In this document: positions 44,436 through 52,510 of the stretch, piece by piece
Layout of the letters: every line of letters starts with the position of its first letter
Position numbering within the stretch: position 1 is the stretch's first letter
Origin: DAITPV01 sp050692555
Lineage (GTDB): Bacteria; Actinomycetota; UBA4738; CALAEC01
Reading direction: 5' to 3'
Length of the DNA: 64,000 nt
NCBI GenBank assembly: GCA_050692555.1
Contig: JBOGVS010000004.1
Location: forward strand, 1-64,000
The notes under the pieces: generated by a model
What the model saw: the letters and a program-made list of their open reading frames with translations, nothing else
Databases searched by the model: none
Told to the model about the DNA's origin: nothing
Position numbers and translations under genes: made by a program

Positions 44436-45068
44436 GTGGTAACCGCCCGGACGCCGGCCGACGCCTTCGACCTTCTCGACTGGAAGCGGCGGGTCTTCGG
44501 TTTGTACGCGGAGGTCCGTGCCGGGGGAGACGGGCGAGCCGGATGGGACCGCTGGCGAGAAGTTCGCCACGACCTGATCACCTCGCATCCGCAGTCTCCG
44601 ATCCCCGAGGGTGATCGGGAACGGCACCCCGGCCCGGTGTACTTCGAGTACGACCCCCAAGCTCGGGTCCTGGCCGATGTGGAAACAGCGGAGCCGGAGA
44701 CCGTGGTCATCGAGGGCAGCGCGGAGGGGCGGTTCGAGGCCACCAGGTTCGGGCGGGCGGGATTCGAGCTCGCCGGAGCGGAGCAGTCCCTATCCCTGTA
44801 CTGGCTGGAGGGGTACGGCGGCGGCGTGTTCGTGTCGTTCCGCGACGCCACCAGCGGACGGGAGTCGTACGGGGCGTGCCGCTACCTGCTGGACACGGTC
44901 AAGGGGGCCGACCTGGGGATGGAGGACGGCCTGCTGGTGCTGGACTTCAACTTCGCCTACAACCCCTCCTGCGCGTACGACCCCCGGTGGGTGTGCCCGC
45001 TGGCACCTCCGGACAACCGCCTGGCCCTGCCGATCCGGGCAGGGGAGCGAACGCCTCCGAAAGCGTGA
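44436..45068 (+). CDS. DUF1684 family protein
   Basis: A 210-residue soluble protein. The C-terminal half is the family signature: SYGACRYLLDTVKG, GLLVLDFNFAYNPSCAYDPR and WVCPLAPPDNRLALPIRAGE, matching DUF1684, whose function is unknown. The two Cys in the NPSCAYDPRWVCP region are typical and could bind a metal. GTG 44436 is 3 bp downstream of the MFS stop, so the two are probably co-transcribed. Confidence 0.87.
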   Translation: MVTARTPADAFDLLDWKRRVFGLYAEVRAGGDGRAGWDRWREVRHDLITSHPQSPIPEGDRERHPGPVYFEYDPQARVLADVETAEPETVVIEGSAEGRFEATRFGRAGFELAGAEQSLSLYWLEGYGGGVFVSFRDATSGRESYGACRYLLDTVKGADLGMEDGLLVLDFNFAYNPSCAYDPRWVCPLAPPDNRLALPIRAGERTPPKA

Positions 45069-45098
45069 GGAGGGCCCACCGGAGGGCAGGCCCTCCTC
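45067..45098. terminator. Hairpin between convergent genes
   Basis: GAGGAGGGCC (45067-45076) and GGCCCTCCTC (45089-45098) form a perfect 10-bp stem with a 12-nt loop. It lies between the DUF1684 gene and the convergent osmoprotectant-binding gene. A short T run (TTTT near 45110) follows on the plus strand, so it may end transcription from both sides. Confidence 0.6.
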
Positions 45099-45111
45099 CT
45101 ACATCCTCGTT

Positions 45112-46035
45112 TTACAACAGCCCTTCGTCGTTGAGGTGCGCTTGTGCCACCAGCGCCGGGTCCGCGCCTCCGGTCTCCACGCGCCCGTTGAGCTCGAGGA
45201 TCACCTCCTGGGCGATGGTCGCGCTGACCTCGTTCAGGAGCCCCTCGATCTCGTCGTTCAGGACCTCGTTGCTTACCACCGGGGTGATGTTCTCGGTGCT
45301 CTGAAGGGCCTGGTCGTCCTCCAGGAACACCCAGCCTTTATCCGCCACTACCGGAGAGGTGGAGAACAGCAGGGCCACGTCGATCTCCCCGTTGTCCAGG
45401 GCCTCCACGGTCAGTGGGCCGCCCACGTCCAGTGGCTTGAAGTCACCGAACTCGATCCCGTAGGTCTCATCGAACCCGGGGAGGCAGAACGGCCGCTCCG
45501 GGCATTCCGGCGGACCGCCCAGCACGAGGTCGCCTGCCACCGGAGCCAGGTCGCTGGTGGTGGTCAGCCCGAACTCGTCGGCGGTCTCCTGGGTGACCAC
45601 CAGGGCGTTGGTGTCGTTGGCCTCCGCGGACTCAAGCAGGGTCTGGCCCTGGTCTTCCAGCAAGGGCTCGAGCTGGTCGCGGACGGCCTCAGGGTCACCC
45701 GACGCCTCGCTTTCGGGATCCAGGAACAGAAGCAGCGAGCTGAGGTACTCGGGGGCGATGTCGATGTCACCCCCCTCGATGGCTGGTTGAAGGACCTCGC
45801 GGGACTCCAGGGTCAGCTGCTTCTCGACCTCGAAGCCCGCGTTCTCCAAGACCTGGGCGTACATCTCCGCCACGATCTGGTTCTCGGCGAAGCCGACGGC
45901 CCCGACGGTGACCTGTTTGACGTCACCACCGTCTTCTCCTCCGCCCCCACCCGGCTGCTCCTCGCCGCATGCCGCTGCAATCAGCGACAGCGTGAGGAGA
46001 GCCGCCCCGAGGGCGGATCTGCGGATTCCCCGCAT
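45112..46035 (-). CDS. Osmoprotectant (betaine/choline-type) binding lipoprotein
   Basis: A 307-residue OpuAC/OsmF-type substrate-binding protein. Signal peptide MRGIRRSALGAALL...LIAAAC with lipobox and a Gly/Glu-rich tether, then VTVGAVGFAENQIVAEMYAQ, DIDIAPEYLSSLLLF and NGEIDVALLFSTSP, the family's glycine-betaine/choline fold. The frame is open to 46101; ATG 46035 is chosen since GGGGAGG precedes it by a few nt and the signal peptide then starts at Met. It is the last gene of an ATPase-permease-permease-SBP operon. Confidence 0.9.
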   Translation of the reverse strand: MRGIRRSALGAALLTLSLIAAACGEEQPGGGGGEDGGDVKQVTVGAVGFAENQIVAEMYAQVLENAGFEVEKQLTLESREVLQPAIEGGDIDIAPEYLSSLLLFLDPESEASGDPEAVRDQLEPLLEDQGQTLLESAEANDTNALVVTQETADEFGLTTTSDLAPVAGDLVLGGPPECPERPFCLPGFDETYGIEFGDFKPLDVGGPLTVEALDNGEIDVALLFSTSPVVADKGWVFLEDDQALQSTENITPVVSNEVLNDEIEGLLNEVSATIAQEVILELNGRVETGGADPALVAQAHLNDEGLL

Positions 46036-46097
46036 GGGTTCCTCCCCTCTCTCTCCGGGGGGCTCTCGAGCCCCCTCCTTACGAACGCCTGACCCTA

Positions 46098-46850
46098 TCA
46101 ACCGACCGATGATCCGGCTATGCCCGTCTCTGATGCGGGGACCGGTGCGGCCTTGCGCTCTCGGGTCGAGGTCCGGGGGCGGAGGGCGCGCTCCAGGAGT
46201 CCCATGGCCAGCTCGGTGATGATCGCCAGCAGGGCGACCAGAAGGGCACCGCCGAAGACCTGCGGGTCATTGCCGGAAGCGAACCCGTCGACGATGAACC
46301 GGCCCAGGCCGCCCCCGGCCACCACCGCGGCAAGGGTCGCGGTGGCCACCACCTGGACCGTCGCGGTGCGGAGCCCGGCCACGATCACCGGTGCGGCCAG
46401 CGGCAGCTCGATGCGCCGCAGCACCTCACCCTCCGTCATCCCCATTCCGCGAGCCGCCTCCAAGGTATCGGGGTCGACGGCCTGGATCCCCACATACGCG
46501 TTGGTGAGGATCGGAGGGATCGCCAGGAGGATCAGGGCGAACAGGATCGGCGGCCGGAACGCGGGGGGAGTGTCCAGTCCCAGCCCGAACATGATCACGA
46601 ACAGGAACAGGAGCCCGAAGGAGGGGATGGCCCTCCCGAGGTTGGTCACCGAGACCACCAGGAACTCTCCTCGCCGGGTGTGTCCGATCAACAGGCCCAG
46701 CGGCATGGCGATCACCGCCGCCACGGCCACCGAAAGCGCCGACATCTCGATGTGCTCGAGGAGGCGCACGGGAATCCCGGACGAGCCCGACCAGTGCTGG
46801 GGGTCGGTGAACCACTCCACGACCTCGGCGAAGAACCCGGGCTCGCTCAC
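46098..46850 (-). CDS. Osmoprotectant ABC transporter permease 2
   Basis: A 250-residue OpuC-type permease with about six helices and the inner-membrane signature (EAARGMGMTEGEVLRRIELP) that docks on the ATPase. GRAIPSFGLLFLFVIMFGLG and ATLAAVVAGGGLGRFIVDGF are typical. GTG 46850 overlaps the stop of the upstream permease (GTGA). A Pro/Ala/Arg-rich tail follows the last helix. Confidence 0.9.
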   Translation of the reverse strand: MSEPGFFAEVVEWFTDPQHWSGSSGIPVRLLEHIEMSALSVAVAAVIAMPLGLLIGHTRRGEFLVVSVTNLGRAIPSFGLLFLFVIMFGLGLDTPPAFRPPILFALILLAIPPILTNAYVGIQAVDPDTLEAARGMGMTEGEVLRRIELPLAAPVIVAGLRTATVQVVATATLAAVVAGGGLGRFIVDGFASGNDPQVFGGALLVALLAIITELAMGLLERALRPRTSTRERKAAPVPASETGIAGSSVG

Positions 46851-47518
46851 GTAGCGGACCGGACCTTCCGGGCCCGGGCCCACGGCATCAGGATCCGTTG
46901 TCCGGAGAGCAGAAGCCCCTCCGCGGCCAGCGCCAGGGCCACCGAGAGGACCAGGCCCAGGAGGATGGCGGTGGTCGTGGGATACAGCCTGCGGAACCCG
47001 GCCAGGAAGAAGAACCCCACACCGCCTTTCCCGATCAGCGCGGTAACCGTAACCAGCCCGATCGTGGTCACGGTGGCGATCCTGATCCCGGCCACGATCA
47101 CCGGCAGGGCCAGCGGGACTTCCACTCGCCACAGGAGCTCGCGGCCGGTGTACCCCACCCCCCGGGCCGCTTCCTTGACGTCCTCCGGCACACCGCCCAG
47201 GCCGGCCACGGTGTTCCGGATGAGGATGAGCAGCGTGTAGCTGACCAGGCCGATCTCCGCCGTGAGCGTGGAGAGGCCGAAGAACGGAACCAGAAACGCG
47301 AACAGGGCCAGGCTGGGGATGGTGTAAAGGATCCCGGTCACCCAGGTGATCGGGGGGTACCACCGGCGGTGACGATGGGCGTACACGGCCAGGGGAAACG
47401 AGATCAGCAGGCCGATCCCCACCGCCAGCAGCGTGAGGCTGAGGTGCTGGAGGAGCTGCTCGCCGATCACGTCGACGTTGTCGGCCAGCCAGTCCCAGCG
47501 GATGAGATCGTCGGTCAC
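46847..47518 (-). CDS. Osmoprotectant ABC transporter permease 1
   Basis: A 223-residue permease of the same family, with EAARGVGYTGRELLWRVEVP as its ATPase-docking loop and YTIPSLALFAFLVPFFGLST. Two different permeases in one operon indicate a heterodimeric channel, as in OpuC systems. GTG 47518 starts within the ATPase stop (GTGA). Confidence 0.9.
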   Translation of the reverse strand: MTDDLIRWDWLADNVDVIGEQLLQHLSLTLLAVGIGLLISFPLAVYAHRHRRWYPPITWVTGILYTIPSLALFAFLVPFFGLSTLTAEIGLVSYTLLILIRNTVAGLGGVPEDVKEAARGVGYTGRELLWRVEVPLALPVIVAGIRIATVTTIGLVTVTALIGKGGVGFFFLAGFRRLYPTTTAILLGLVLSVALALAAEGLLLSGQRILMPWARARKVRSAT

Positions 47519-48609
47519 GAGATGATTTCCTGGGAGATGCGCTCCAGGGTGAGGATCCCCAGGTAACGCTGGCCCTCGGTGACCACCACGGCCACGTTGG
47601 TCCTCGAGGTCACGATGGAGTCCAGGGCCTGCCGCAAGGAGTCACGGCTGGTCACATAGGCGCTGAACTTGCGTGGGTGGGCGTCGGCCACCGTGGCCGC
47701 CCTGGCCAGAGCTTCCTGATCGACCCATCCCAGGAGCTCGCCGTCCTCGAGCACGCTGGTCCATCCCAGCCCGAACTTCTCGATGACCTCCCTGGCGTGG
47801 TCGGCCGTGTCGGCGGGGGAGACCACCGGGCCCTGCTCCACCTCGATCTCCGAGACCTTCAGGAGGGCCAGCCGCTTCAGCCCCCGCTCCGCGCCCACGA
47901 ACTCCTCCACGAAGTCGTTGGCCGGTTCCCTGAGGATCTCTTCGGGTGGGGCGTGCTGCTCGACTACCCCTCCGATGTTCAGGATCGCGATGCGATCGGC
48001 CATCTTGATGGCCTCGTCGATGTCGTGGGTCACGAACACGATGGTCTTCCGGAGGCGTTCCTGGATGTGGACGAACTGGTCCTGGAGCCGGGCCCGGACG
48101 ATGGGATCCACCGCGGCGAAGGGCTCGTCCATCAGCATCACCGGGGGGTCCACGGCCAGGGCCCGGGCCACCCCCACCCGCTGGCGCTGCCCCCCGGAAA
48201 GCTCGAGGGGGTACCGGTCCAGGAGCTCCTCGTCGAGCTCGAAGATCCCGGCCAGCTCCCGGACCCGGGCGGCGATCCGAGGACGGTCCCATCCCACCAG
48301 TCGAGGAACCGTGCCGATGTTCTCCGCCACGGTCCGATGGGGGAGCAGCCCGATGCTCTGGATCACGTAGCCGATCCCCCGCCGGAGCACCACGGGGTCC
48401 TGGTTCAGGACGTCGGTCCCGTCGACCTCGATCGAGCCCGACGACGGCTCCACGAGCCGGTTGATCATCTTCATCGTGGTGGTCTTGCCGCAGCCGGATG
48501 GGCCCACCAGAACGACGGTCTCGCCCTCGGCGACCTCCAGGCTCAGGTCGCGCACGGCGGGATCGCGAGCGCCGGGGAAGCGCTTGGAAACGTTGCGGAG
48601 GGAGATCAT
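47515..48609 (-). CDS. Osmoprotectant ABC ATPase with CBS pair
   Basis: A 364-residue ProV/OpuCA-type ATPase: Walker A GPSGCGKTT, VIQSIGLLPHRTVAENI, signature LSGGQRQR, Walker B VMLMDEPFAAVDP, switch FVTHDIDEAI. After residue ~245 come two CBS-like halves (PVVSPADTADHAREVIEKFG and VTSRDSLRQALDSIVTSRTN), which in OpuA-type importers sense ionic strength or c-di-AMP. It heads the operon, divergent from the metallo-hydrolase gene. Confidence 0.92.
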   Translation of the reverse strand: MISLRNVSKRFPGARDPAVRDLSLEVAEGETVVLVGPSGCGKTTTMKMINRLVEPSSGSIEVDGTDVLNQDPVVLRRGIGYVIQSIGLLPHRTVAENIGTVPRLVGWDRPRIAARVRELAGIFELDEELLDRYPLELSGGQRQRVGVARALAVDPPVMLMDEPFAAVDPIVRARLQDQFVHIQERLRKTIVFVTHDIDEAIKMADRIAILNIGGVVEQHAPPEEILREPANDFVEEFVGAERGLKRLALLKVSEIEVEQGPVVSPADTADHAREVIEKFGLGWTSVLEDGELLGWVDQEALARAATVADAHPRKFSAYVTSRDSLRQALDSIVTSRTNVAVVVTEGQRYLGILTLERISQEIIS

Positions 48610-48688
48610 GGTCCCCGCCCTTGGCGTCTGGATCGGTCCAAGTATCCCGGTCGGAGGTGGCAGCGCAAGGGCCGTTCCGCGATTCCGC

Positions 48689-48694
48689 TACGAT
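48689..48694 (+). promoter_or_regulatory. -10 element (TACGAT) of the MBL-fold gene
   Basis: TACGAT ends 7 nt before ATG 48702 and overlaps the alternative ATG 48693. If this hexamer is used, the upstream ATG cannot be in the transcript, favouring the later start. Confidence 0.45.
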
Positions 48695-48701
48695 GACCCG
48701 C

Positions 48702-49337
48702 ATGTTCCTGGATGTCTTCTCCGACAATCCGTTCGGTACCAACTGCTGGGCCGTGTCCGCCGACGGCTCGGATGAGGCCGTGGTGGTGGACCCCGGGTTC
48801 GAGGCCCCGGCGATCCGGCTGATGGTGGCCCGGGCCGGGAAGCGGCTCGCGGCGGTGCTGGCAACTCACGGCCACGGCGATCACATCGCCGCAGCTCCGC
48901 AGGTGTGCGGCGAAGACGTCCCCCTGTACATCCACGAAGCCGACGAGCTGGCGCTCACGGACCAGCAGGCCTGGGGGGCCGGTTATCCGGTCGACGAAGA
49001 CTTTCGGCCCAAGGAGGTCAGGACCATCGGCGACGGGGACGTGCTTGAGTTCGCCGGGTTCCGGATCGAGGTGATGCACACGCCGGGCCACACCCCCGGC
49101 CACGTGTGCTTCCGGACCGACGGCTTCCTGTTCTCCGGCGACCTGGTGTTCCGGGGGGCCATCGGCCGGTCCGATTTCCCCAACTCCGACCCCCGGCAGA
49201 TGGACGCCAGCCTCCGGCGGTTCCTGGAGCTCCGCGATGAGCTTCCCGTGTACCCGGGACACGGCCCCCAGACCACGGTCGGCCGGGAACGGCAGACCAA
49301 CGAGTGGCTCATGGCCCTGTCCGCGGCCTCCGAGTGA
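48702..49337 (+). CDS. MBL-fold hydrolase (glyoxalase II-like)
   Basis: A 211-residue metallo-beta-lactamase-fold protein. Metal ligands: THGHGDHIAA (HxHxDH), HTPGHTPGHVCF, LFSGDLVFRGAIGR and the last His in YPGHGPQTT. This is the glyoxalase II-like (YcbL type) group; the thioester or other substrate is unknown. In Actinobacteria it commonly precedes hisS. ATG 48693 would add three residues. The end overlaps hisS by GTGA. Confidence 0.87.
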   Translation: MFLDVFSDNPFGTNCWAVSADGSDEAVVVDPGFEAPAIRLMVARAGKRLAAVLATHGHGDHIAAAPQVCGEDVPLYIHEADELALTDQQAWGAGYPVDEDFRPKEVRTIGDGDVLEFAGFRIEVMHTPGHTPGHVCFRTDGFLFSGDLVFRGAIGRSDFPNSDPRQMDASLRRFLELRDELPVYPGHGPQTTVGRERQTNEWLMALSAASE

Positions 49338-50587
49338 CGGACTTCCAACCACCGCGGGGCACCCAGGACCTCCTGCCGCCGGTCTCCGACCGTCTGGAGG
49401 TGCTGGCCGCCGAGGCTGCCGCCCTGGCCAGGAGGTGTGGTTACCGCAGGGTGGAGACGCCCACGTTCGAACACACCGAGCTGTTCGTCCGAGGGGTGGG
49501 GGAGACATCGGACGTGGTCACCAAGGAGATGTACACGTTCGAGGACCGTGGTGGCCGCAGTCTGACGCTCCGTCCTGAAGGGACCGCGCCGGTGGTCCGG
49601 GCCTATCTGGCCAAACGGCAGGAGCTGCCCACACCGTTCAAGGCGTACTACATCGTCCCTATGTTCCGGCACGAGCGCCCCCAGGCGGGGCGGATGCGCC
49701 AGCACACCCAGTTCGGGATCGAGGTCATCGGCACCGACGCTCCGGGAGCCGACGTGGAGGTGATCGCGATCGGCCAACGGTACCTCTCGGGACGCGGGCT
49801 GAGGCGCTTCCACCTCCTGGTGAACAGCATCGGTGACGAGCGGTGCCGACCCGCTTACCGGGAGGTCCTGTTGGCGTTCCTCGAGGAACGAGCCGGCCGG
49901 CTGTGCCGGAACCATCGGGAGCGGTGGCGGGCCAACCCGTTGCGGGTCCTCGACTGCAAGGAAGAGGAGTGCCGGCAGGCCACCGAGGACGCCCCGCGGA
50001 TGCTGGACCATCTGGACGACGAGTGCCGCCGTCACTTCGAGGCCGTGCGGCTCGGGCTGGAGGAGGAAGGAATCGCCCACGAGATCGACCACCGGCTGGT
50101 CCGCGGACTGGACTACTACACCCGCACCGCGTTCGAGTTCGTGAGCGAGGTCCTGGGTCCGACGCAGTCGACGCTGTGCGGCGGCGGGCGCTACGACGGG
50201 CTGGCCGAGGTGCTTGGGGGAGAGCACACCCCCGGGATCGGGTTCGGCCTGGGGCTGGAACGCGTCCTGCTGGCCCTGGAACGCGAGAGGGTTCCTCTGC
50301 CGGAGATCGAGGCTCCGGTGTTCGTGGTGGCCATCGGCGACGAGGCCAGACGGGAGAGTCGAGCGTTGCTCCGCGAGCTCCGTGACGCCGGGGTGGCGGC
50401 CGATGCCTCTCTCGAGGATCGCCCGCTCAAGGCCCAGCTGAGGATGGCCGACCGCTCCGAGGCCCGGTACGCCGCCATCCTGGGCGAACAGGAGCTCCAG
50501 GACGGCGTGGTCACCGTGCGCAACCTGGCCGACGGCACGCAGCAGCGGGTCAAGCGCACGGAGCTCGTGCCATGGCTGCGTCGATGA
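49334..50587 (+). CDS. hisS: Histidine--tRNA ligase
   Basis: A 417-residue class II synthetase: RGTQDLLPP at the start, motif 2 around YYIVPMFRHERPQAGRMRQHT, HisA motif LVRGLDYYTRTAFEF and CGGGRYDGLAEVLGG, motif 3 GIGFGLGLERVLLAL, and the anticodon-binding C-terminal domain. GTG 49334 starts in the upstream stop (GTGA); the end overlaps aspS by ATGA. Confidence 0.96.
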   Translation: MTDFQPPRGTQDLLPPVSDRLEVLAAEAAALARRCGYRRVETPTFEHTELFVRGVGETSDVVTKEMYTFEDRGGRSLTLRPEGTAPVVRAYLAKRQELPTPFKAYYIVPMFRHERPQAGRMRQHTQFGIEVIGTDAPGADVEVIAIGQRYLSGRGLRRFHLLVNSIGDERCRPAYREVLLAFLEERAGRLCRNHRERWRANPLRVLDCKEEECRQATEDAPRMLDHLDDECRRHFEAVRLGLEEEGIAHEIDHRLVRGLDYYTRTAFEFVSEVLGPTQSTLCGGGRYDGLAEVLGGEHTPGIGFGLGLERVLLALERERVPLPEIEAPVFVVAIGDEARRESRALLRELRDAGVAADASLEDRPLKAQLRMADRSEARYAAILGEQELQDGVVTVRNLADGTQQRVKRTELVPWLRR

Positions 50588-52341
50588 GGACCCACCGCTG
50601 CGGCGAGCTCCGGGCCGAGCACGCCGGCGCCGATGTGGCGCTTTGCGGCTGGGTGGCCCACCAGCGGGACCACGGCGGCGTGCTGTTCCTCGACCTACGG
50701 GACCGCGAGGGGATCGTCCAGGTGGTGGTCCACCCCGCCGATGCCGCGGAGGCCCACGCCACCGCAGAACGCCTGCGCGGCGAGAGCGTGATCCGGGTGG
50801 AGGGCGAGGTGCGCCGCCGGCCGGAGGGGACCGTGAACCCCGATTTGCCCACCGGCGAGGTCGAGGTCGCCGCGCGCCGGGTGGAGGTCCTGTCGGAGGC
50901 GGAGACCCCGCCGTTCGCCATCGAGGACCGGATCCAGGCCGACGAGGCCCTCCGGCTCCGGCACCGCTACCTGGACCTCCGCCGGCCGGAGATGACCGGG
51001 AACCTTCGGTTGCGGCACCGGGCGTTCGCCGCGATCCGCCGGTTCTTCGACGACCGGGAGTTCGTGGAGGTCGAGACCCCCATGCTCACCCGCAGCACGC
51101 CGGAGGGGGCCAGGGACTTCCTGGTCCCATCACGGATGGCCCCGGGAACGTTCTACGCGCTGCCGCAGTCCCCCCAGCTGTTCAAGCAGCTTCTGATGGT
51201 GGCCGGGTTGGATCGCTACTACCAGATCGTCCGGTGCTTCCGCGACGAGGATCTCAGGGCCGACCGCCAGCCGGAGTTCACCCAGCTGGACGTGGAGATG
51301 TCGTTCATCTCGGAGGAGGACGTCCAGGCCCTGATCGAGGAGATGCTCGCCGTGGTGTGGCGGGAGGTGCTGGACGTGGAGGTGAACACCCCCTTCCCTC
51401 GGCTCCCCTACGCCGAAGCCATGGCCCGATACGGATCCGACAAGCCCGACCTTCGTTACGACGGCATGGAGCTGGCCGAGCTGTCGGCGGCGTTCCGGGG
51501 AACCGGGTTCAACGCGTTTGCCGGGGCCCTGGGGAAGGGCGGGGTGGTGAAGGGGCTGGCGGCCCCGGGCGCCGCGGCGTGGTCGAGGAAGGAGCTCGAC
51601 GGGCTGGTCACCGAGGCCACCGGCCGGGGGGCCTCGGGCCTGGTGTGGATCGCCTTCTCCGGGGCAGAGGTGCGGTCTCCGGTGGAGAAGCACCTCTCTG
51701 CTGAAGAGATCGAAGCGGTCCGAGAGCGCACCGGGGCGGGGGATGGAGACCTGGTGCTCCTGGTCGCCGACCCCGAGCCCCGGGCCAACACGGTTCTCGA
51801 CGGTCTCCGTCGCCTGATGACGAGCCGGCTGAACCTGATGCCCGAGGGCTCCTGGTCGTTCCTATGGATCAGCGAGCCTCCGTTGTTCGAGTGGAGCGAT
51901 GAGGAAAACCGCTGGGTCTCCGTGCACCATCCGTTTACCTCGCCGGCCACGGAGGACCTGGACCCGGAGACGGCGACGGCCCGGGCCTACGACACCGTGG
52001 TGAACGGATGGGAGCTCGGCGGGGGCAGCATCCGGATCCACCGGCCGGACGTGCAGCGGAAGGTGTTCGACGTGCTGGGCTTCTCGGCACAGGAGGCCCA
52101 GGCCCGGTTCGGGTTCCTGCTCGACGCGTTCCGGTTCGGGATTCCCCCGCACGGAGGGATCGCGTTCGGCCTCGACCGGCTGGCCATGGTATTGGCCGGA
52201 CAGGAGAACATCCGGGAGGTCATCGCGTTCCCCAAGACCCAGTCGGGGGCCGACCTGCTCACCGGCGCCCCCGCGGAGGTCTCGGAAGCGCAGCTGCGGG
52301 AGCTCGGCCTCCACCTCCGCCGCCCGCCCACGCCCGGCTGA
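50584..52341 (+). CDS. aspS: Aspartate--tRNA ligase
   Basis: A 585-residue bacterial-type AspRS: N-terminal OB fold for the anticodon (VALCGWVAHQRDHGGVLFLD), flexible YLDLRRPEM, motif 2 around YQIVRCFRDEDLRADRQPEF, bacterial GAD insertion (~285-400) and motif 3 GGIAFGLDRLAMVLAGQENI. An ATG 12 nt earlier (50572) is possible, but ATG 50584 in the ATGA overlap with hisS is preferred. It may be non-discriminating, since many Actinobacteria lack AsnRS, but that cannot be read here. Confidence 0.96.
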   Translation: MRTHRCGELRAEHAGADVALCGWVAHQRDHGGVLFLDLRDREGIVQVVVHPADAAEAHATAERLRGESVIRVEGEVRRRPEGTVNPDLPTGEVEVAARRVEVLSEAETPPFAIEDRIQADEALRLRHRYLDLRRPEMTGNLRLRHRAFAAIRRFFDDREFVEVETPMLTRSTPEGARDFLVPSRMAPGTFYALPQSPQLFKQLLMVAGLDRYYQIVRCFRDEDLRADRQPEFTQLDVEMSFISEEDVQALIEEMLAVVWREVLDVEVNTPFPRLPYAEAMARYGSDKPDLRYDGMELAELSAAFRGTGFNAFAGALGKGGVVKGLAAPGAAAWSRKELDGLVTEATGRGASGLVWIAFSGAEVRSPVEKHLSAEEIEAVRERTGAGDGDLVLLVADPEPRANTVLDGLRRLMTSRLNLMPEGSWSFLWISEPPLFEWSDEENRWVSVHHPFTSPATEDLDPETATARAYDTVVNGWELGGGSIRIHRPDVQRKVFDVLGFSAQEAQARFGFLLDAFRFGIPPHGGIAFGLDRLAMVLAGQENIREVIAFPKTQSGADLLTGAPAEVSEAQLRELGLHLRRPPTPG

Positions 52342-52510
52342 CCGCCCGCCCTCCGGGAACGAGGAGCAGGGCTCCCACGAGCACCGTCCCGATCCGTGTT
52401 CCTACCACCGTTCGGAAGGTCCTCAAGCCGACGCCCATCTGGCCGATACCAATGAAGCGGCGGCCCCACGGCGTCGGCCGGGCGGCCCAAGACGGAGAGA
52501 GACCAGAACG